64,000 nt of DNA from Vanilla planifolia. Taxonomy: Eukaryota > Streptophyta > Magnoliopsida > Asparagales > Orchidaceae. Location of the stretch: assembly GCA_023846275.1 (NCBI GenBank), contig CM043874.1:28121630-28185629 (forward strand). The letters run 5' to 3'. The stretch's first letter is position 1, and each line of letters opens with the position of its first letter. Of this stretch, positions 1 through 15,400 are shown piece by piece. A program made the position numbers and the translations under genes. The notes under the pieces were generated by a model. The model saw only the letters and a program-made list of their open reading frames with translations. It made no database searches and was not told the DNA's origin.

Positions 1-479
1 CGAAGATTATGGAGCTTAACCCAAAAGAACTATCGAACTTGTCCCAAACCTATTGAGTGAAGTTCAAGAATCATCGAGCTTTCCCCCCAGATCAAACAAG
101 AGTTTAATTTCCGAATTCGATCACACCATTGCTTCATCCAACCAAATCCTAATTTTCCACGTATTCCAAAATTCTAAAATATTACGTGAACAAAATAATG
201 ATTTAGTAAATTTCTACCTACAGTTTCACATCTTCTATACGGGGACCTCACGTTTTGGCAATCTTTACTACTCACCGCATACGCTTTTGCCGTTCGGTAA
301 ATTGATCCTTCGAGCAAATGGATTACTATGATTTTTACGCGAGTTGGAACTCCAATGAAATCTCCTTATTTTAACCAGCAGCTTAAAGACCTATTCTTCT
401 CCTACCTCCCAACTCCTGCAAATCGCTGTGTTGGGACTGCCTTCGGCTTTGTTGCCCGCTTGATTCGAATTTAGTCTCC
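1..479 (+). promoter_or_regulatory. Upstream region and 5' leader of the FIP1 gene
   Basis: This stretch precedes the FIP1 start codon and must hold its 5' UTR and at least part of the promoter. I see no clear TATA box at a convincing distance and no other gene. The last ~100 bases are less AT-rich than the rest, as is common for plant leaders. The transcription start cannot be placed by eye. Confidence 0.4.
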
Positions 480-3400
480 ATGGAGGAGGACGACGATTTT
501 GGAGATCTATACACCGACGTCCTCAGCGCCACGCCTGTCTCTGGTCCGCCACTGATTAACCAGAATACTCTCGCCGCCGCCTCAAAAACCGACGCTGATG
601 AGGAAGGTAAGGCCGTCTATGAAGCCTACCGTCCATCTGCTCCGACGTCAGAACCCTTTATCGCCGAAAAAGAAAGCAAAGCTGCCTCTACCGAGGATGC
701 GAACGACGATTGGTTGCTTGGCCGCGACCCCCTGCCCGTTGTGGAGCCAGCGAATTGGGTAGACGAGGAGGAGGAGATTGTTTCTAATGCTGCGAGGGAC
801 GCTGTTGGAGGGATCCCTGCCAGGGGCGACATGCCTAGGGTTTTGGAGAAGGAAAAGGAGGAAACTGCCAGCAGAGTTTCGCAAGAAGAGATAGGGGATG
901 CACTTCGAGGTAAAGGATTCCCAGATAAGACAGATGAAATAGGTGATCTGGATGTGGAGCCAGTTATTCCTGGACTTTCCTCGGTTCTCTCCCCTTCCGG
1001 AGTTCCTAATGGTGAATTAGCGAAGCCTTCTGGGAGTGATTATTGGGACAGCGATAGTGACGACGATCTGCAGATAGTTCTCAATGAAAGCGGCAATGAT
1101 CTAAAAGGCATGGTTGGAAGGGACGATCGGGAAGGCGAGGATGAGGATGAAGATGAAGATTTGGTCATCCTTACTGATGAGGATCAGCATCATCATCATC
1201 AGGCCATGGAGGATCAGGATTGGGGGAGTGATGTGATGCAGCTGTCGGCTGATGGAGAGAAGAAGGAGATGCTTGAAGGAGTTAAGACGGGTGCTTTGGC
1301 CACCACTGGTTCTGGGTCAAGGATAGGTTATAGCAATCATATTTTCCATTCGCAGCATCATTCTATGTACAAGGTTAGTTCTTGGCTAGCGTTTGGAGGT
1401 CTGTTTCTGAATTTGTACTCAGAGAGTTTCTTGTATGTAATGAATTATAGTGTATTCAGTAACTTAAATAAAAATATGTCCGTGTTTCATGTAATTAGCA
1501 TTGTTGGTTTAATTTGCTGATAATGTTATGGTTGGGTTGGCTAGTGTGAAGTTTTGCCAATAAGGTGTATGTGGTACTGGGCACTGTTTACTAATTTTAC
1601 ATTCAAAAGGTTAAGACAACAATATGGTGTCATTGAAGGTTGCAAATCTTGTGATTAGCAGTCATCTTATTCATAGTTGAGGGCAGGATCTATAGTGGAG
1701 ATAGATATATTGCAGGTGCAATCCTTACTGTCATTGCATGCTTTCAATGGCTAGATCTAGTTTTTGCCAGCCCATTTCATGAGGTTGGTCTTAAAAGGCA
1801 ATTTATAAACTCCAATAAACCAGCTTGATATATAAACCTACTGCTTTTTCTTGACTGTTAAAGTTATGCAACATTCTTATAGTTGAGATTGGTTTTAGGC
1901 ATTTCTTTAGAAAAGAAAAAAAGGTTTATCATGTTAGTTTTATTTAGGAAAAGTGAATGCAGTGTTAAGAAATCTAAGGAAAATAACCATTCTTTTTAGC
2001 CCTTGCTGTAGCTATGAAGCACTCCATGAATTTAACTAGTTCATGGCTTACGAATGTGGACAAATTGCTCAAATGGTGTATAACTTGTTGCCAGAGCCTT
2101 ATTATGGTAGCCTATAAAAGACATAGGGGTTTCTACAGTGTGTACACAAGTCAATAATTTTTGTTGAATGTTCCTATAGCAAAACACATAACCACTGTAT
2201 CAAATAAAGGATACAAGTTGCTCATAAGTCACAAGCACAAGCATCTGAATCTAGATTGTTTAGAATAAGAACTCGAATTTTGTGGTGGTAGAGGGGGAAG
2301 TTTGATCTTTGCACGTAAAAAAGATGCATCACATGATGGGTATTTTGAGCAAGCTAAAATAGACGAGCTTCTTAAAAAATCATAAGATAAATTTTATTAG
2401 TTATTGAAAAGGACCTATCATGCATAGATATTAAGGATGAACTACTAATGGATAGAGAATAATGGCAGTAGCAAATTCAGATAGTTGAATCAACTAAGTA
2501 GGATTAAGACATTGTTGTTGTCATTATTGGAGTCATGTGTTTGTTGTTTATTAAGAATAATTCATCCTCATGTTTAATTCTTTTGAATAACATTTTGGAT
2601 TAGATTGTTCATCTCAAATTTCACATACTATTAGACGAGCTTTTGCTTTATGCATGTTTAATATTAATTTTCAAATGAATATGTTAGCAATTCTTTTGTA
2701 GCTGCATATGGATAGTATCTTTTCTCTTCCAGTTTATAACGTATATTTTGGTGCCATAATTAAACTGTGACCACTGGTTTAACTAAGTATTTGTGTAATA
2801 CTCTTGATGCATCACGATGAAAGTTAGTAGTTAGTCTTTGTTATTTATTTTTTTCATGTTGACCTGCAGTATGTAAGACCTGGTGCTCCACCTACACCTG
2901 GAGGTCCTTGTACCACTGCTGCTGGAACTACCAGTCAAGTCCGTCCTGCTGTCTCGGGCCCAATGGTGGGCCGTGGAAGGGGGGATTGGAGGCCAGTTGG
3001 TGGCAAAGGATATCCCCATATGCAAAAGGGTTTTCATTCGGGGTATGGCTTACCTGCTTGGGGTAATAACTCATCAGGCCGTCCTTTTGGCATTGGTCTG
3101 GATTTCACACTTCCATCACACAAGTAAGAAAATTAGTTTATTGCTTATTTGAGTCTGGCTGATTTCTCTTGGTTAATTTACTGCATGGTGATCTTTAAAC
3201 AAGTTTATGGGTTTATGAATATAAAATTGATTTTTATGTTATCCTTATAGCTGACAGTTGTTTTCATTGCTAAGAGATATATATTTATCAGTTTTTTCAA
3301 TCTGCAATTCCTTTCAAGTGGATACAATTACCTTTATTTGCTATATTGAAGATCCTTCTAGTCCTTTCTTGCTATTGGCTTAAGTTAGGTTCCATAATTA

Positions 3401-6400
3401 TACAACTTCTATGTGAAATGGCAGGACTGTATTTGACATTGACATTGAAAGTTTTGAAGAGAAACCATGGAGATATCCTGGTGTTGATATTTCAGATTTT
3501 TTCAATTTTGGGTTGGATGAAGAGAATTGGAAGGAGTATTGCAAACAAGTTGTAAGTTGCAACTATTACATCATGAATCATGCCTGAGAATATTTATTCA
3601 TCCTGAATTTTGTGACTTGATTTAACTAACTGCAGGAACAAATTCGTTTGGAATCAACCATGCAAAGCAAAATCAGGGTATATGAAAGTGGCCGGTCAGA
3701 GCAGGTACAGATGTGCTTGCCATGAGATTCATGTTTGGTTATTCGCTTGTATAATGCATAAAATCACATTATTTTTCATTAACATATACTTAAATTTGAA
3801 TATTCCCTTTACAACACCATATTGAGGTATGCTACTTTAATCTATCTTAGTTTTCAGATGCTTTGATGATTGTTAGTTTAATCAAGTCATTTTGACGTAC
3901 CATTTATTCATTTATTTGATGGAAAGTACTTTTTCTTTTGGTCTGTTGAATCTGTGACAGTTATTGTGAAAAAACTCTCTGTATAATGCACTGATATTTA
4001 TCTTTCTTCTTCAGGATTATGATCCTGATTTACCTCCTGAACTTGCTGCTGCAACTGGGACCGCTGACATATCTACTGATAACACAAACTATGGTAAATC
4101 AGATAATTTGCAAGCAGATTTAAGTGGCCAAGGAAGAGGAAGTGTTTGTGTGTGGCCTCCACTAGTATGTTATAATTTCTTTTTTGGTCCTGCATTTTAT
4201 CGGTCATCTTTTCCCTTTTGGCATTTCCCTAATTTCTATGTTTATTGGATGCTTCATTTTGCAATCAATTTGGGTCTTGACTTCGTTATCTGGAAATGGT
4301 GACTTAGCCTTCTTTTTAATGTTTCATGGTAATCCAGCCAACCGGGAGAGCAATTCAAGTAGAAGGTGGATATGGAGAGCGTCTTCCCTCTATAGATACC
4401 AGGCCACCCAGAATTCGTGATGCAGATTCTGTTATTGAGGTAACTTCTTCATTTAAGACAAACAAAGTGAAAGTTAACCATTTTTCTGTGAAATGACATT
4501 CACAATTTAGTTCTTTTGGCAGTATATATTGTTTTCATAGAATTCTTTTGCTTTGTAGATTGTCCTGCAGGATAATTTGGATGGGTCAACAATATCCAAT
4601 GGTGTGTTTGAGCAGTCTGAGAATAATTTTAAGAGGAAAAGTCTAAGCGACTTTCATGATGTTGATGAAGATGGCAGGCCGACTGGCTCAGATTCTCATG
4701 GTCACTTGTCTTGTACTTCTAATGGACAGCGACAACAGAGGGAATCAATGACTAGAAGAATTCCAGGTTCTCTTCAAGGGGATGGAATTTTGCCTTTTCC
4801 TTCTGATTTATCACTTCAGTATAACAATTCTAAATCACGTAGTCCCATTGACACTGCTAGATCCGTTGCAATGCAACATGGAGGAAGGTATGCTGCCCTT
4901 TGTGGATTCAACTCATTGTGCTTTATTTCCCATAATTCCAAGATTTCCTGAAAATACATACTATTGTTTAGTCAAATGTATATTAAAAATGTGATCTGTA
5001 GTAATGGTCTAATTGATATGGGCTCTTTGTTCCTGCATATGACTAAGCAAAGTTGGAAGAAAGGGTTCCTGCTTTTCAGATTTTTTGAATCATTGTGGGG
5101 CCAGAATCGCGGTTTAACATTGAATTTGTACTTTTGCATTCTTATATACCTTCTTGCATATATGTTGCATATATGCATATATGCCTGCATATATGCTGTA
5201 TATATGCCTGCATATATGCTGTATATATGCCTGCATATATGCTGTATATATGCCTGCATATATGCAGTATATAAATCTATGACTGGAAAAGATTCTTCTA
5301 TCCCTTAAGAGCTATTAAATGAGTTACTAATGGCTTGTAGCTTAGATTATCATCCAGTTATTTTGGATAGTTTTTCCTAGTCAAACGAGCCACAGATTTT
5401 GCTTATGAATGCCTTCCTTCAAGCATGCATTTTTTGTTTTTTTGCTTTTTAATCAATGACTTTTGGGAACCTGTAATATGTAAACCAATATAATTGAGTT
5501 GTGTGTGCTTTATGTGACTAAATTGCAACCAAAATTCATTTTGGAATCCAAAATGAAAATCACATTCTTAGATTAGAGAACTCATGAGGATTACACTTGG
5601 TACATTAAATATCTAAATTGTAGTATTTAAATAGAGTTAACGTAAAAGTTAAGTCAGATTAGAGAACTCATGGGATTACACTAAGTACATAAATATCTAT
5701 ATTGTGGTATTTAAATAGAGTTGGCATGAAAGTTAAGTCGAACTGGTTGGATTGAAATCAATGAGAAATCACAAACCATTAAATGAGAAGTAGATTAATT
5801 ATTCGAAGTCCTAACTTAGCAATTTGTAAGAAATGAGGGGTACTATTTGCTAAACACACAAACTAAGGTTTACTTGTCTCGATTGATCCTCATGATGAAG
5901 ACAAACATTCATTTTAGCAATCCAAAGGCAACAAAAAATATTTAGTTAAGTCAATTGAATATATAATCCAATGATGCTTTCACATCATTGGATTAGTTTG
6001 TACATGACATTTTAAATACTAATGATATAATGTTCCACTGAAGATTCTAAATCCAAGAGTTTGTTGTAAAATACCAAACAAAGATAATGGTCATGTGTTC
6101 TTTTAGTCTTTATATGACACACACATAACAAAAATTGCTATTAAGCTTTTAATTGCATGAAAATCAATGCATTTGATGTCTTAGATACTAATCAAAATCA
6201 TTGTGTAATGTCATGATTACTTGGTTGAAGAATTATGAAGCTAAATTTGCAAAAAGTTTAAACTTATATCTTTAGCTTGCTTGCATAGTAATAACTTGGA
6301 AAAATTAATTCTAGAAGATAGATTACTTGTCATTAGTAATTGGGAATTATTGGGATTAAGAAATATATGCCTTTTGATTGTAATCTACTCTTGGATTAAT

Positions 6401-9400
6401 GGCAATTGTTCACCATGGAAATATATTTATATGTTAATAAAGTAATCAATTTAATTGAATTTATAAGGTGTGTGGTAGAGAAATATCCTTTTGTCATCTT
6501 ATCATAGTTTCTATTGATTTAACAAATACATTAAGGGGGGAGTTGTTTATTAGGGGTCAATATAATTTATATCTTGCCTATAAAGTAGCTTGAGATTTTG
6601 AGAGATTTCAAAACTACTTGTAATTACTGCAAATATGTAGTATTTCCTAAAGTCATATGGAAAATATCCTAGATTATTTTATTTTCTTAGTTACCTAAAA
6701 TTGGGTGCATGACCTTAGCTATAAGTCTAAAGAAAGAAATACCTAATTTAGGTAAGCTAGTTTTTCTTACCTTGTGCAAATCTGTACCCATTTTAAAATT
6801 ATTAAAGCATAAAATGAATTACAAGAAAACTACCTAATTGCTAACTTAATAATTTTTTGCATATGCAATTAATATCTAAATCAATCTAGAACTTATAATA
6901 CAGTTTCAATTTAACCTCAACAATCAAAGTAATATGTAGAAGGAATTTAGAGTTTCCTTGTTGCTACACTCTAATTTGTATCCTAGATCGAATCCCTCTA
7001 AGCGATGAACTCTATGTCCATGAGAATTTGAAGAAGGATGGATATTAAGGGAGAAAGAGTGAAATTGAGAAACAGAGGAATTTGGTTCACCCGAGGCCAT
7101 TGTATATTATTGTGTTGCCTCCAAAGATTTTCTTCTCACTAAAGGCTTCTTCCTTTCTTGAAGGGAAGATTTGGTCAATAGACTAAAGAACTCCTTGAGT
7201 GTTTAGTGGAGTAAAAGATTGTCTAAAAGAAAGTCTGGTTTCTATTACTCATTTACTCTTTATTAAAGGGGTATTGAAATTTGTAAGGATAGTTGGCTTT
7301 ACCAATTACCCTCTTCTTTTCATTTTAGGTTACCTTTTCTAATCTTAAGGACCCTCTTAAAGATGCATATAATAGCAATAATCAAAGACAAACATCAAAA
7401 CTTTTAACCCACCTAAATTTGTATTAAAGGTAAGAAAACTTTTTTGAGTTCTATCCAATCCGTCCATATTTATCAAAAATTTAGAAGTTTTGGTTCACAT
7501 CTCTTTTCCATGTGTCTTAACGGGAATGATAATAAAATAACCAAGGTCTAGGTCCTTTTTAGTGCTTTTTAAATTTTTCCTCTTGGTGCTAAGAATATTA
7601 AACCGTCCAATTGAGATGATTGCCCAAAATGTAGGTTTCATTGCAACCTTTTAATTCTCGAGTAGAGTTTTAGTAGACTTTTGACAGTTGGATCATATTT
7701 TATCACCCTAATTAGGCCTTGGTTGTAGTTATCCTCTGTGGACATTTGTCAATCCTTGATTGAATGGTATGATCCGTCTTGATCTTTTATTCTTTTTGGC
7801 TGTTTTTATTTCCCATTGTTGTATCTTTATTTCTTTCTGTTAGTAATTGTCCTCTTGATTTTGGGCTAACTTCTTTTTCCCTACAAAAAGCAACATGCCC
7901 CAAGCATGTAATTTGCATTACCTTAGCATACCTTGTATCTAGGCCACATTTGAGATGCAATTGGAAGGCCTTGCCATTCTTATCATCTTGTGCAGTTGAT
8001 GGAAATAGATGACATCTTGTTTTCACAAGGACTATTAAAAATCACCTCGCAAGTGTCGAGGGGCAACCCACCTCATCTACAAGCTCCTTTGTGTTGATGA
8101 TGCACACTTTTTCTCAAGTTAACTCACTTTGTTGTCATGGATCAATCCCAATTTATATTGATGTGGTGGATTTTTTAGCTGAGTCTCTTTATTCTGCTTG
8201 TTGAATCAAGACTGCTATGATAGCTTGAATCTGTAGACAAGCTCTCTTTTTTACTTGGATGTACTAGGCGAATAAATCTTACCTTGAATCGATTGCACAC
8301 TTTTATCAAAGAGAATTAATCATCAATATTCTTTACATTCTTAAAGAGAATTTCACCTTCTGTTGCAATGGCTACCTTCTCTCTATTCATGGTTAATGAA
8401 GCATCCAAGAATCCTTTTATCATGTAATGTCTTGTTACAATGATTGAAAGTCTTTGAAGAAATAGATGGGTTAGCATTATCGCCCTCTTGGTTATTTTTA
8501 TTGAAGCTCTCTCCCTTCCATGCCATTTTCTTTTCCCCTTAAATCTTGTCCTTTAAATTGTAGTTGTAGAAATGTTGGTTGAATTTGCTTCAAAGATAGA
8601 AAATATCTTAAACTCTGTAGTTTAGGCATGCAATCTTGCCTTATAATTAAGGCAAGTATCTCTTCCCAAGCATATCACTAGTAAGGTTGCCTATATCTTA
8701 TATCCATTATATTTCACCATTTGCATTTTAGTTTAGGCAAGAGCATTGTCATCTTTTAACTCTATCATTCTTACTAGTTGAAGTGATCATAGATTGCACT
8801 TCTCTATCTCCTTTAGATTGGGCTTGCACAATCTAAATTTAATTGCTCTCTTCTTGATGTATTGCACTTATGCTTCCCATAATTGAACCATTCCTATTAG
8901 TAGTTGTATTTGATGTTTTAAGTATTAACTTTTGTTTATGGTAACAACTCTTTCTTGTGCTATCCTGGCTTCTCTTTTACTACCATTACTGCTATAATTA
9001 TCTCCTCTCATGACAATTTTGACACTTAACAATTTGAACTTACTTTCCTTACAACAAATGGGAAAAATGCTTTAATACTAATCTAATCAACATCCTAACT
9101 TGAATGCATTTAGTGGTTGACATTCCTTCCATCAAAGGGAGGCTTTGATCATTGTGCTAGAGGACCACTTATGAAATGGTGGACAAAATGATTGATTGAA
9201 AGAAAGTTAAGATTATTTTACTAATCTTATCTATGTTAGAGGGTTATAGAATTATGCAAGTACAGGTGATTTCAACCTATTTTGGTGTTCTCTTTTTTTT
9301 TTTTGAAGACTTCTTTAATACTCAGAAGGATCCTCATGAGGATATACATGAAAGGTGTTGGTTTGTGACATCCAAAAAGGGAGGTAGTGAATTGAATATT

Positions 9401-12400
9401 TTCATATTTAAAGAAAAGTTTAGTAAATAGAAACCAAGCATTAATTTTCCAAAAAGTAAACTTTCTTTGATTCTTAAATTTAAACTTTTTAAACTTGATT
9501 TTTTAAAAAAAATTTGTCTTGAAAAATATCACTTTTATGCCTGATTAGCATTTTTTTAAAAAAAACTTAAAATAAAAGAAATACACAATAACCAGAAAAC
9601 AAATGAGTTAGTATGATAATGTTGAGGTTTTCAAAGGTTGTATAAATAATAAGCAATTTTATTCTGTGTTAGCTAACACGAGCAAAGCAAAATAATGACA
9701 TGAAAATAGTAGATTTAGAATCAAGTAGCTTAATGCATAGTTAAACTATCCTACACCTTAGTGCTTGCAAGTATAATATAATTGAAATTTATATTATAAT
9801 AGAAGAAAAAAGAGAAACAAGAAAGGCAGTGATCTGCACTTGTATTAGGAAATTTAAGGTGAGAAATACATAGAATTAAACTAGACTTTGGGTGATTGTC
9901 TGTGCACTTAACATAGATTGGAAAAAAGAAAATGAAAGAGTGTTGTAAGTAAATTACAGGAAAGTAGATGTGTAGGATTTTGAGTGTTAGTCAAGTTAAG
10001 AGTTGTAAGTTAATAACCATCTAGTTTTACTTGAGTGATTTGTTTAGAGAGATTAGGCCACAACTATAATAAGTGCCAATTGTGGGACTCAAGTTTTGAA
10101 ATGATATCATATACTATTGATCGTATGGCCTGAATGAGAATGAAAACTTAAAGATTTGGTAGTTTGAGTGAATGAACAATTGTGAAAGTTCTAAAACGAA
10201 AAACATACGTAAAGATAGTTTATCGACCATACATGAGGAAGAGCTTGAAAAAGAAATTAAAGAAAAGACAGTTCACAAATGATATATCCTAGTTTAGGCA
10301 TCTTAACTTGACCTATTTCAGTACCTTTGGCATCTTCTTTTGAGGTTTTCAATTACCTAAGTTGGTTAATAGTTTAACCCAAGCCAAAAAAAACTAAGGA
10401 GCGCCTAGTCTTTTAAACTAACTCATCTTTTTCATGGGCTTAAGCTTCGCTTGATGTGCCCTTTAATTGGGCTCAAATACAAAGTACAGCCACCTTTTTT
10501 GGTTAAGGCATAACCATTTCTAACTCTTGTGAAACAAAAAGTAGAAGTATAACTTTCAAAAATGCCAATTTTACAATGAAAACCCTGAAGTATGTGTTAA
10601 ATTGAGCCCCAAAGGTTATCTTATAAAACGTAAAAACAGTTTTTTCAAATCTCTTTAATAAAATGTGATGATGAGAAACAAAACTTCAATTTATATTAAA
10701 AAGATAGAGAAAAGAATGAGAAATGTAAAAATTGAGACAAAAAAAAAACACAAAAGAAAAAAACAAACATGAATGCAAATTATGCTTAAGTATTCTATGA
10801 CAAATCCTTTCATGCTAGGGAACTTTCCTGTAGAAGTTGAAGCAATTGGAACACAAGGCAAGAGCACTTGAAGGCTTATGAGAGCTTAAAGAAGAGAGTG
10901 AGTAAAAAAGAGTGAGGTTTCATAAAAGAGTGTGGTATTTATGGACTTAGGAGCTTATGATGAGGCAAAGAGTGTTTAGATAGAGTCGAAGAGGCTAGGA
11001 TAGGTTTGAATGAGCTGCTGTGTTACTTTTTTCATCACATTTTTAGTATTTATCAAAACACTTATTATAATTATATGAATAGTTAAAAACAAAAAAAATT
11101 TAATGATAATTTAATAATTAAATATTTTATCTTTAAAATTAACATGAGTTCAATACTCTCTTCTATTTTGAGGATGATATATATTATAGAATGATCTAAC
11201 CATCAAATGCAAAATTTTAATTTCAAATATATCTAACAAAAGTTTTTCACTTTTTTAATACTTCTTCCCCTTTGACATCATCAAAGAACTGATGTATGAA
11301 ACAATTAACTTATAATTCAATCATTCATAGCTTTCTTAAAATATAAGTCATTTTGAAGATAAGGGTTTTGTAAGCATATTGGCTAATTATTTTACAATTG
11401 AAACATATTCTTTATTGACATATGCTTTTTCTGCATATCTCTAATAAAATGATATCAAATTTCGATGTGTTTTGTGTGCAAATGTTGAATTAGATTGCTA
11501 CTAATATTGATATGAATTTCGAAATCTTTGAATTTTTGTCTATGCAAAAGGGTTGTGAACAACTATCGATTGTATATCCAAATTTGACTTTTGATCTATC
11601 TTACTAATGTTATTTCAAGTAACGTGCTTTGAGGATACAAAAGTCCAAAGTTTTGAGTGTTCACTAAGTATCTCAAGATTCTTTTTAATGAAGTGAGATT
11701 TTTTTGGTCATGATTGAAATATAGCACATACGCAAACAGAGCAATGATTCTATCATGCAACAATACAATTTTTTATCAATATCTTTTCCCTTTTCATCTT
11801 TATCCAATTTAGTAATTGAGTTCATAGATGTACCATTCATTCTAGCATCTTTCATTTTATATTTTCTTAATAACTCTTTACCATATTTACTTTGGTTTAC
11901 AAAAATTTCATTACTTAATTGCTTAGTTAGAACTATGGCATTGCAACACATAATAACCGTAACCGCTACATGTGACAACAATATCAAAATTGGACCACAA
12001 CACCAATACAGTTATTGAATTAAGTTCACTTATAACATATGAATACTATATAAATATAATATACGTACAACATCATATTAGAGTCACCTATAGCATATCA
12101 TGGCACTAAATAAATACATCAAACATACAATGCTATATTGAATAGAATTGTCTACCTTGTTTTCCCCAAAGATGATATTTTATTTCACCTCTTTTCATTG
12201 AAGTTTTCTAGTTGGAATCAAAGAAACAAATTTTATGGAAGAGCAATACTACAAAGCTATGGTTTTAGGAATTCACAAAAATCTTCATGCCAATAAAAAC
12301 AAAGTGGATTGGCCCTCTCACAGTGAGGCTAAAACAAAAGGCAAGTTAGGACTTCTGATTCTAGTGAATAGTGCCTCCGATCTGCTCACTCTCTCCCTCT

Positions 12401-15400
12401 CATTCCCTCGACAGACCATGTAGAAGAGGAAGGGAAAAGAAAAACTAATGGTAAGGTTTAGTCTATGGGGAAGGAAGGAATATGATTTAGGAATTAATAC
12501 AATTAATATATTAAACAATTAATTAATTTGTATTTAACATTTATATTTAAAAAGTTCATAACAATTTAAAAAAGAACACCTCTATCTAATGAGAAAATAA
12601 ATACCGTTAAATTTGTTTTGACAACCTCTATCTAATAATATTTTTATTTCAATAGTTTAAAATATTTTATTTTTCAATTAAATTTGACATGCCTTATAAA
12701 ACATCAAAAACATCTGTCAAATAATTTATTTTTCCCACCCATCAAATACACTACTTTAGATCTAATCAAGTAGTGCTTTATGTTAATGAAATATAATGAT
12801 GAGAACAAAACTTTAGTTTAGATTAAAAAAATAGATTGAAAAAAATTTGAAACACAAAAACAAAAACCAAGAAAACACGTGAGTGAAACAATAATACTAT
12901 AGTGAAGTCCTTGTCTATGAACACTATGGCAATCCTTTCTATGCAAGGAAACCTTCCTATAGAACTTGAAGCAACTAAGGCACAAGACGAGTTTCAAAAG
13001 CTTATGAGAGCTTGAAGAAGAAGAGAGTAAAAAAGAGTGAGGTTTCATTAAAGGGTGTGATATTTATAGACTCAAGAGTTAAAATAAGGAAAGGAGTGTT
13101 TGAATGGAGTAAAAGAGGCTATGATAGGTTAGATGGGCCACCATGTTATTTTAAGAGATTAAAACTAAGCTATGATCAGCTAGGGTCTATTGTAGCCACA
13201 AAAATTCGAAAATAAGAACACGATAAGTAACAGGATGATTTGTTTTAAAAAACAATTATAAAATGTATCTAATAGTTTCAAAAAATAATTTAAAATATAT
13301 CAAATTGTGAGCGTTGAAGTCTATTATTCAAAAAAGTTGATTTCAAAAGATTTGAAGTTATGTAGGAGATATGTTCAAAAAGATAAGACTGTTAAATTGT
13401 AACTTCTACAAAACAAAAAATTTGAGGCAGATTTTTAATTAAATATGATATAAATATAAAAAATATTAAATTATAAGAAGGTCTATATGAAGTCTTATTA
13501 TGTATAAGTTAATTCTAAATTTATTTGGTTTCATTTGCAATTGTATCAAGAAAGAAATAGTTAAAATAACTAAAACTACTTAACTAGATAAGTAAAACTA
13601 AAAAGAATTGATGTACATTTCTTTTCACCAATTAAATATATATCTAATTATATATGTATTGAAAGATAATGATATTTATATTTGAGAAAATATAATAGCT
13701 AAAATTTGTTGATTTTTAAATAAAGAGTTATCATAAAACAATGATACTAAGTTATGAAAAAAATATTTAAAAAGACATTTGAAAAGAGAAAATAAAATGA
13801 TAATAAAGAAAAAAGTTTTAAGAAAGGAATAATTAAGTTTGAAAGATTTTTGTCAAAAAGTGATGTATAAAAAGAAAATTTTAATTTTTAATTTAGGGAA
13901 TCCTAATTGCATGTTCATTCCTAAAGCTAATTTGATTTCGCTTCATCTTTTTGCATTACGTCTTTCAATAAATTTTATCATTATATTTTTTCCATCCCAC
14001 TTGTCTTAACATTACTCAAAACATTTATTATAATTATATAATTAACTAAAATAAACAATCCTTAATTATAATTTAATAATTAAATTTATTATAATCAAAA
14101 TTATCATGGAATTCAATAAAACAAAACAATCAATGGTATACATCTAATCTTAACACAACTTGATTTTCCAAAATCAAGGAAACGTTAAAAAATCTTATCA
14201 ACTCCATGTCCTTCCAAAATTCAAAAAGCTAGGTCCATTTTATCTCTTTTGTTTATATCTTAAAAGTGATTCTAAAAAACCTAAGATCATGTTTGGCTTG
14301 ACATTTTTTGGATTTATCACTTGTTATACTGACTGGATTGGATAGTCCTTATTACCCTATATCTAGATGTTCTCCATTAAATCTGGGACCAGTTCACTTA
14401 AGTTAGGCCTTGGTTGGAATTTTCCTTCTTTTACCACTGTTTGATGTTCCTGGATCTCATTGGTTGTTTCCTTTCATCTTTCAGGCTTTGGTCTCCTTAC
14501 CACTCCCTTAGCTAGATATAAAGAAATTCATGAACTTGACAATGCATAAATCTGTAGCATAATAAACCATATATACTAACCATAGTCACTGCCGTTGATG
14601 ATAACAATGCTGAAAGAATTTTGCTTGCTTTGTGAACATTTTTTGTCTCATAATTTCCTATATGATTGCTCTTAATCATCTGCCTTATTAGTCCATTCAA
14701 CCATGGATTACTAGTAGAAATTGATGAGACAGAGCAGGAACTGAAAATGAGAAGTGATAGGTTTTGATGGTCCCTGCAGAGGTGGTGTCTACGTTGGAGG
14801 CTCTCCTCCATGAATCTCGTCTTCTACATTAGTGTAATGATCAGAACCTTTATGCATCTTAGTTCCACTGCCCTTTGTTTTTTTTGGGGTGGTCAAATAG
14901 GTGTAGGCATTGGCCAGTCCAGTATTTATCTAGCATTTCTTTTTCTTTATCTTTATCCCAATGTGGCTTCAATTAAATTCCTTAATCATATTATAAGTTG
15001 ATATATTCTATCGCAACATCTTGAAATTGCTAATCTATTGATTTTCAATAATTTGTGAAATGCCTTTGCCTAAAAGCGTATATTTAACAATTTCATTAAA
15101 ATATCCAGTTCTGAAAAAATTCATGATTTTGACAAATTTTGTTAAACATATCAAGGCCTCCTAGATATAGAATTTCATAATAAATTTTCTAGTTTAAGAA
15201 TATTAAACTTTGTGTCTTATTTATATTTGGATGTTGGACTTTTGGGCTGTGGAGTGTTTTGGTGCTGTTTTATGTTGAGTTACATTATACATCTAATTGC
15301 CCATGTAAAATACAGAAGCGTTTGTGTGAAGGAATGATCTGCTAGGGCTTTTTCCATGCTGTATTGGTTTGCATTTGCAATGCTATAATGGGTTGCATCC

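Noticed and set aside
4964-5308. 114-codon + strand ORF and matching - strand ORF
   Set aside because: They are the translation of the 23-bp minisatellite and lie inside the FIP1 intron.
14512-15001. Divergent pair of ORFs of 99 and 63 codons
   Set aside because: No domain, no promoter-like arrangement and AT-rich intron context; probably chance.
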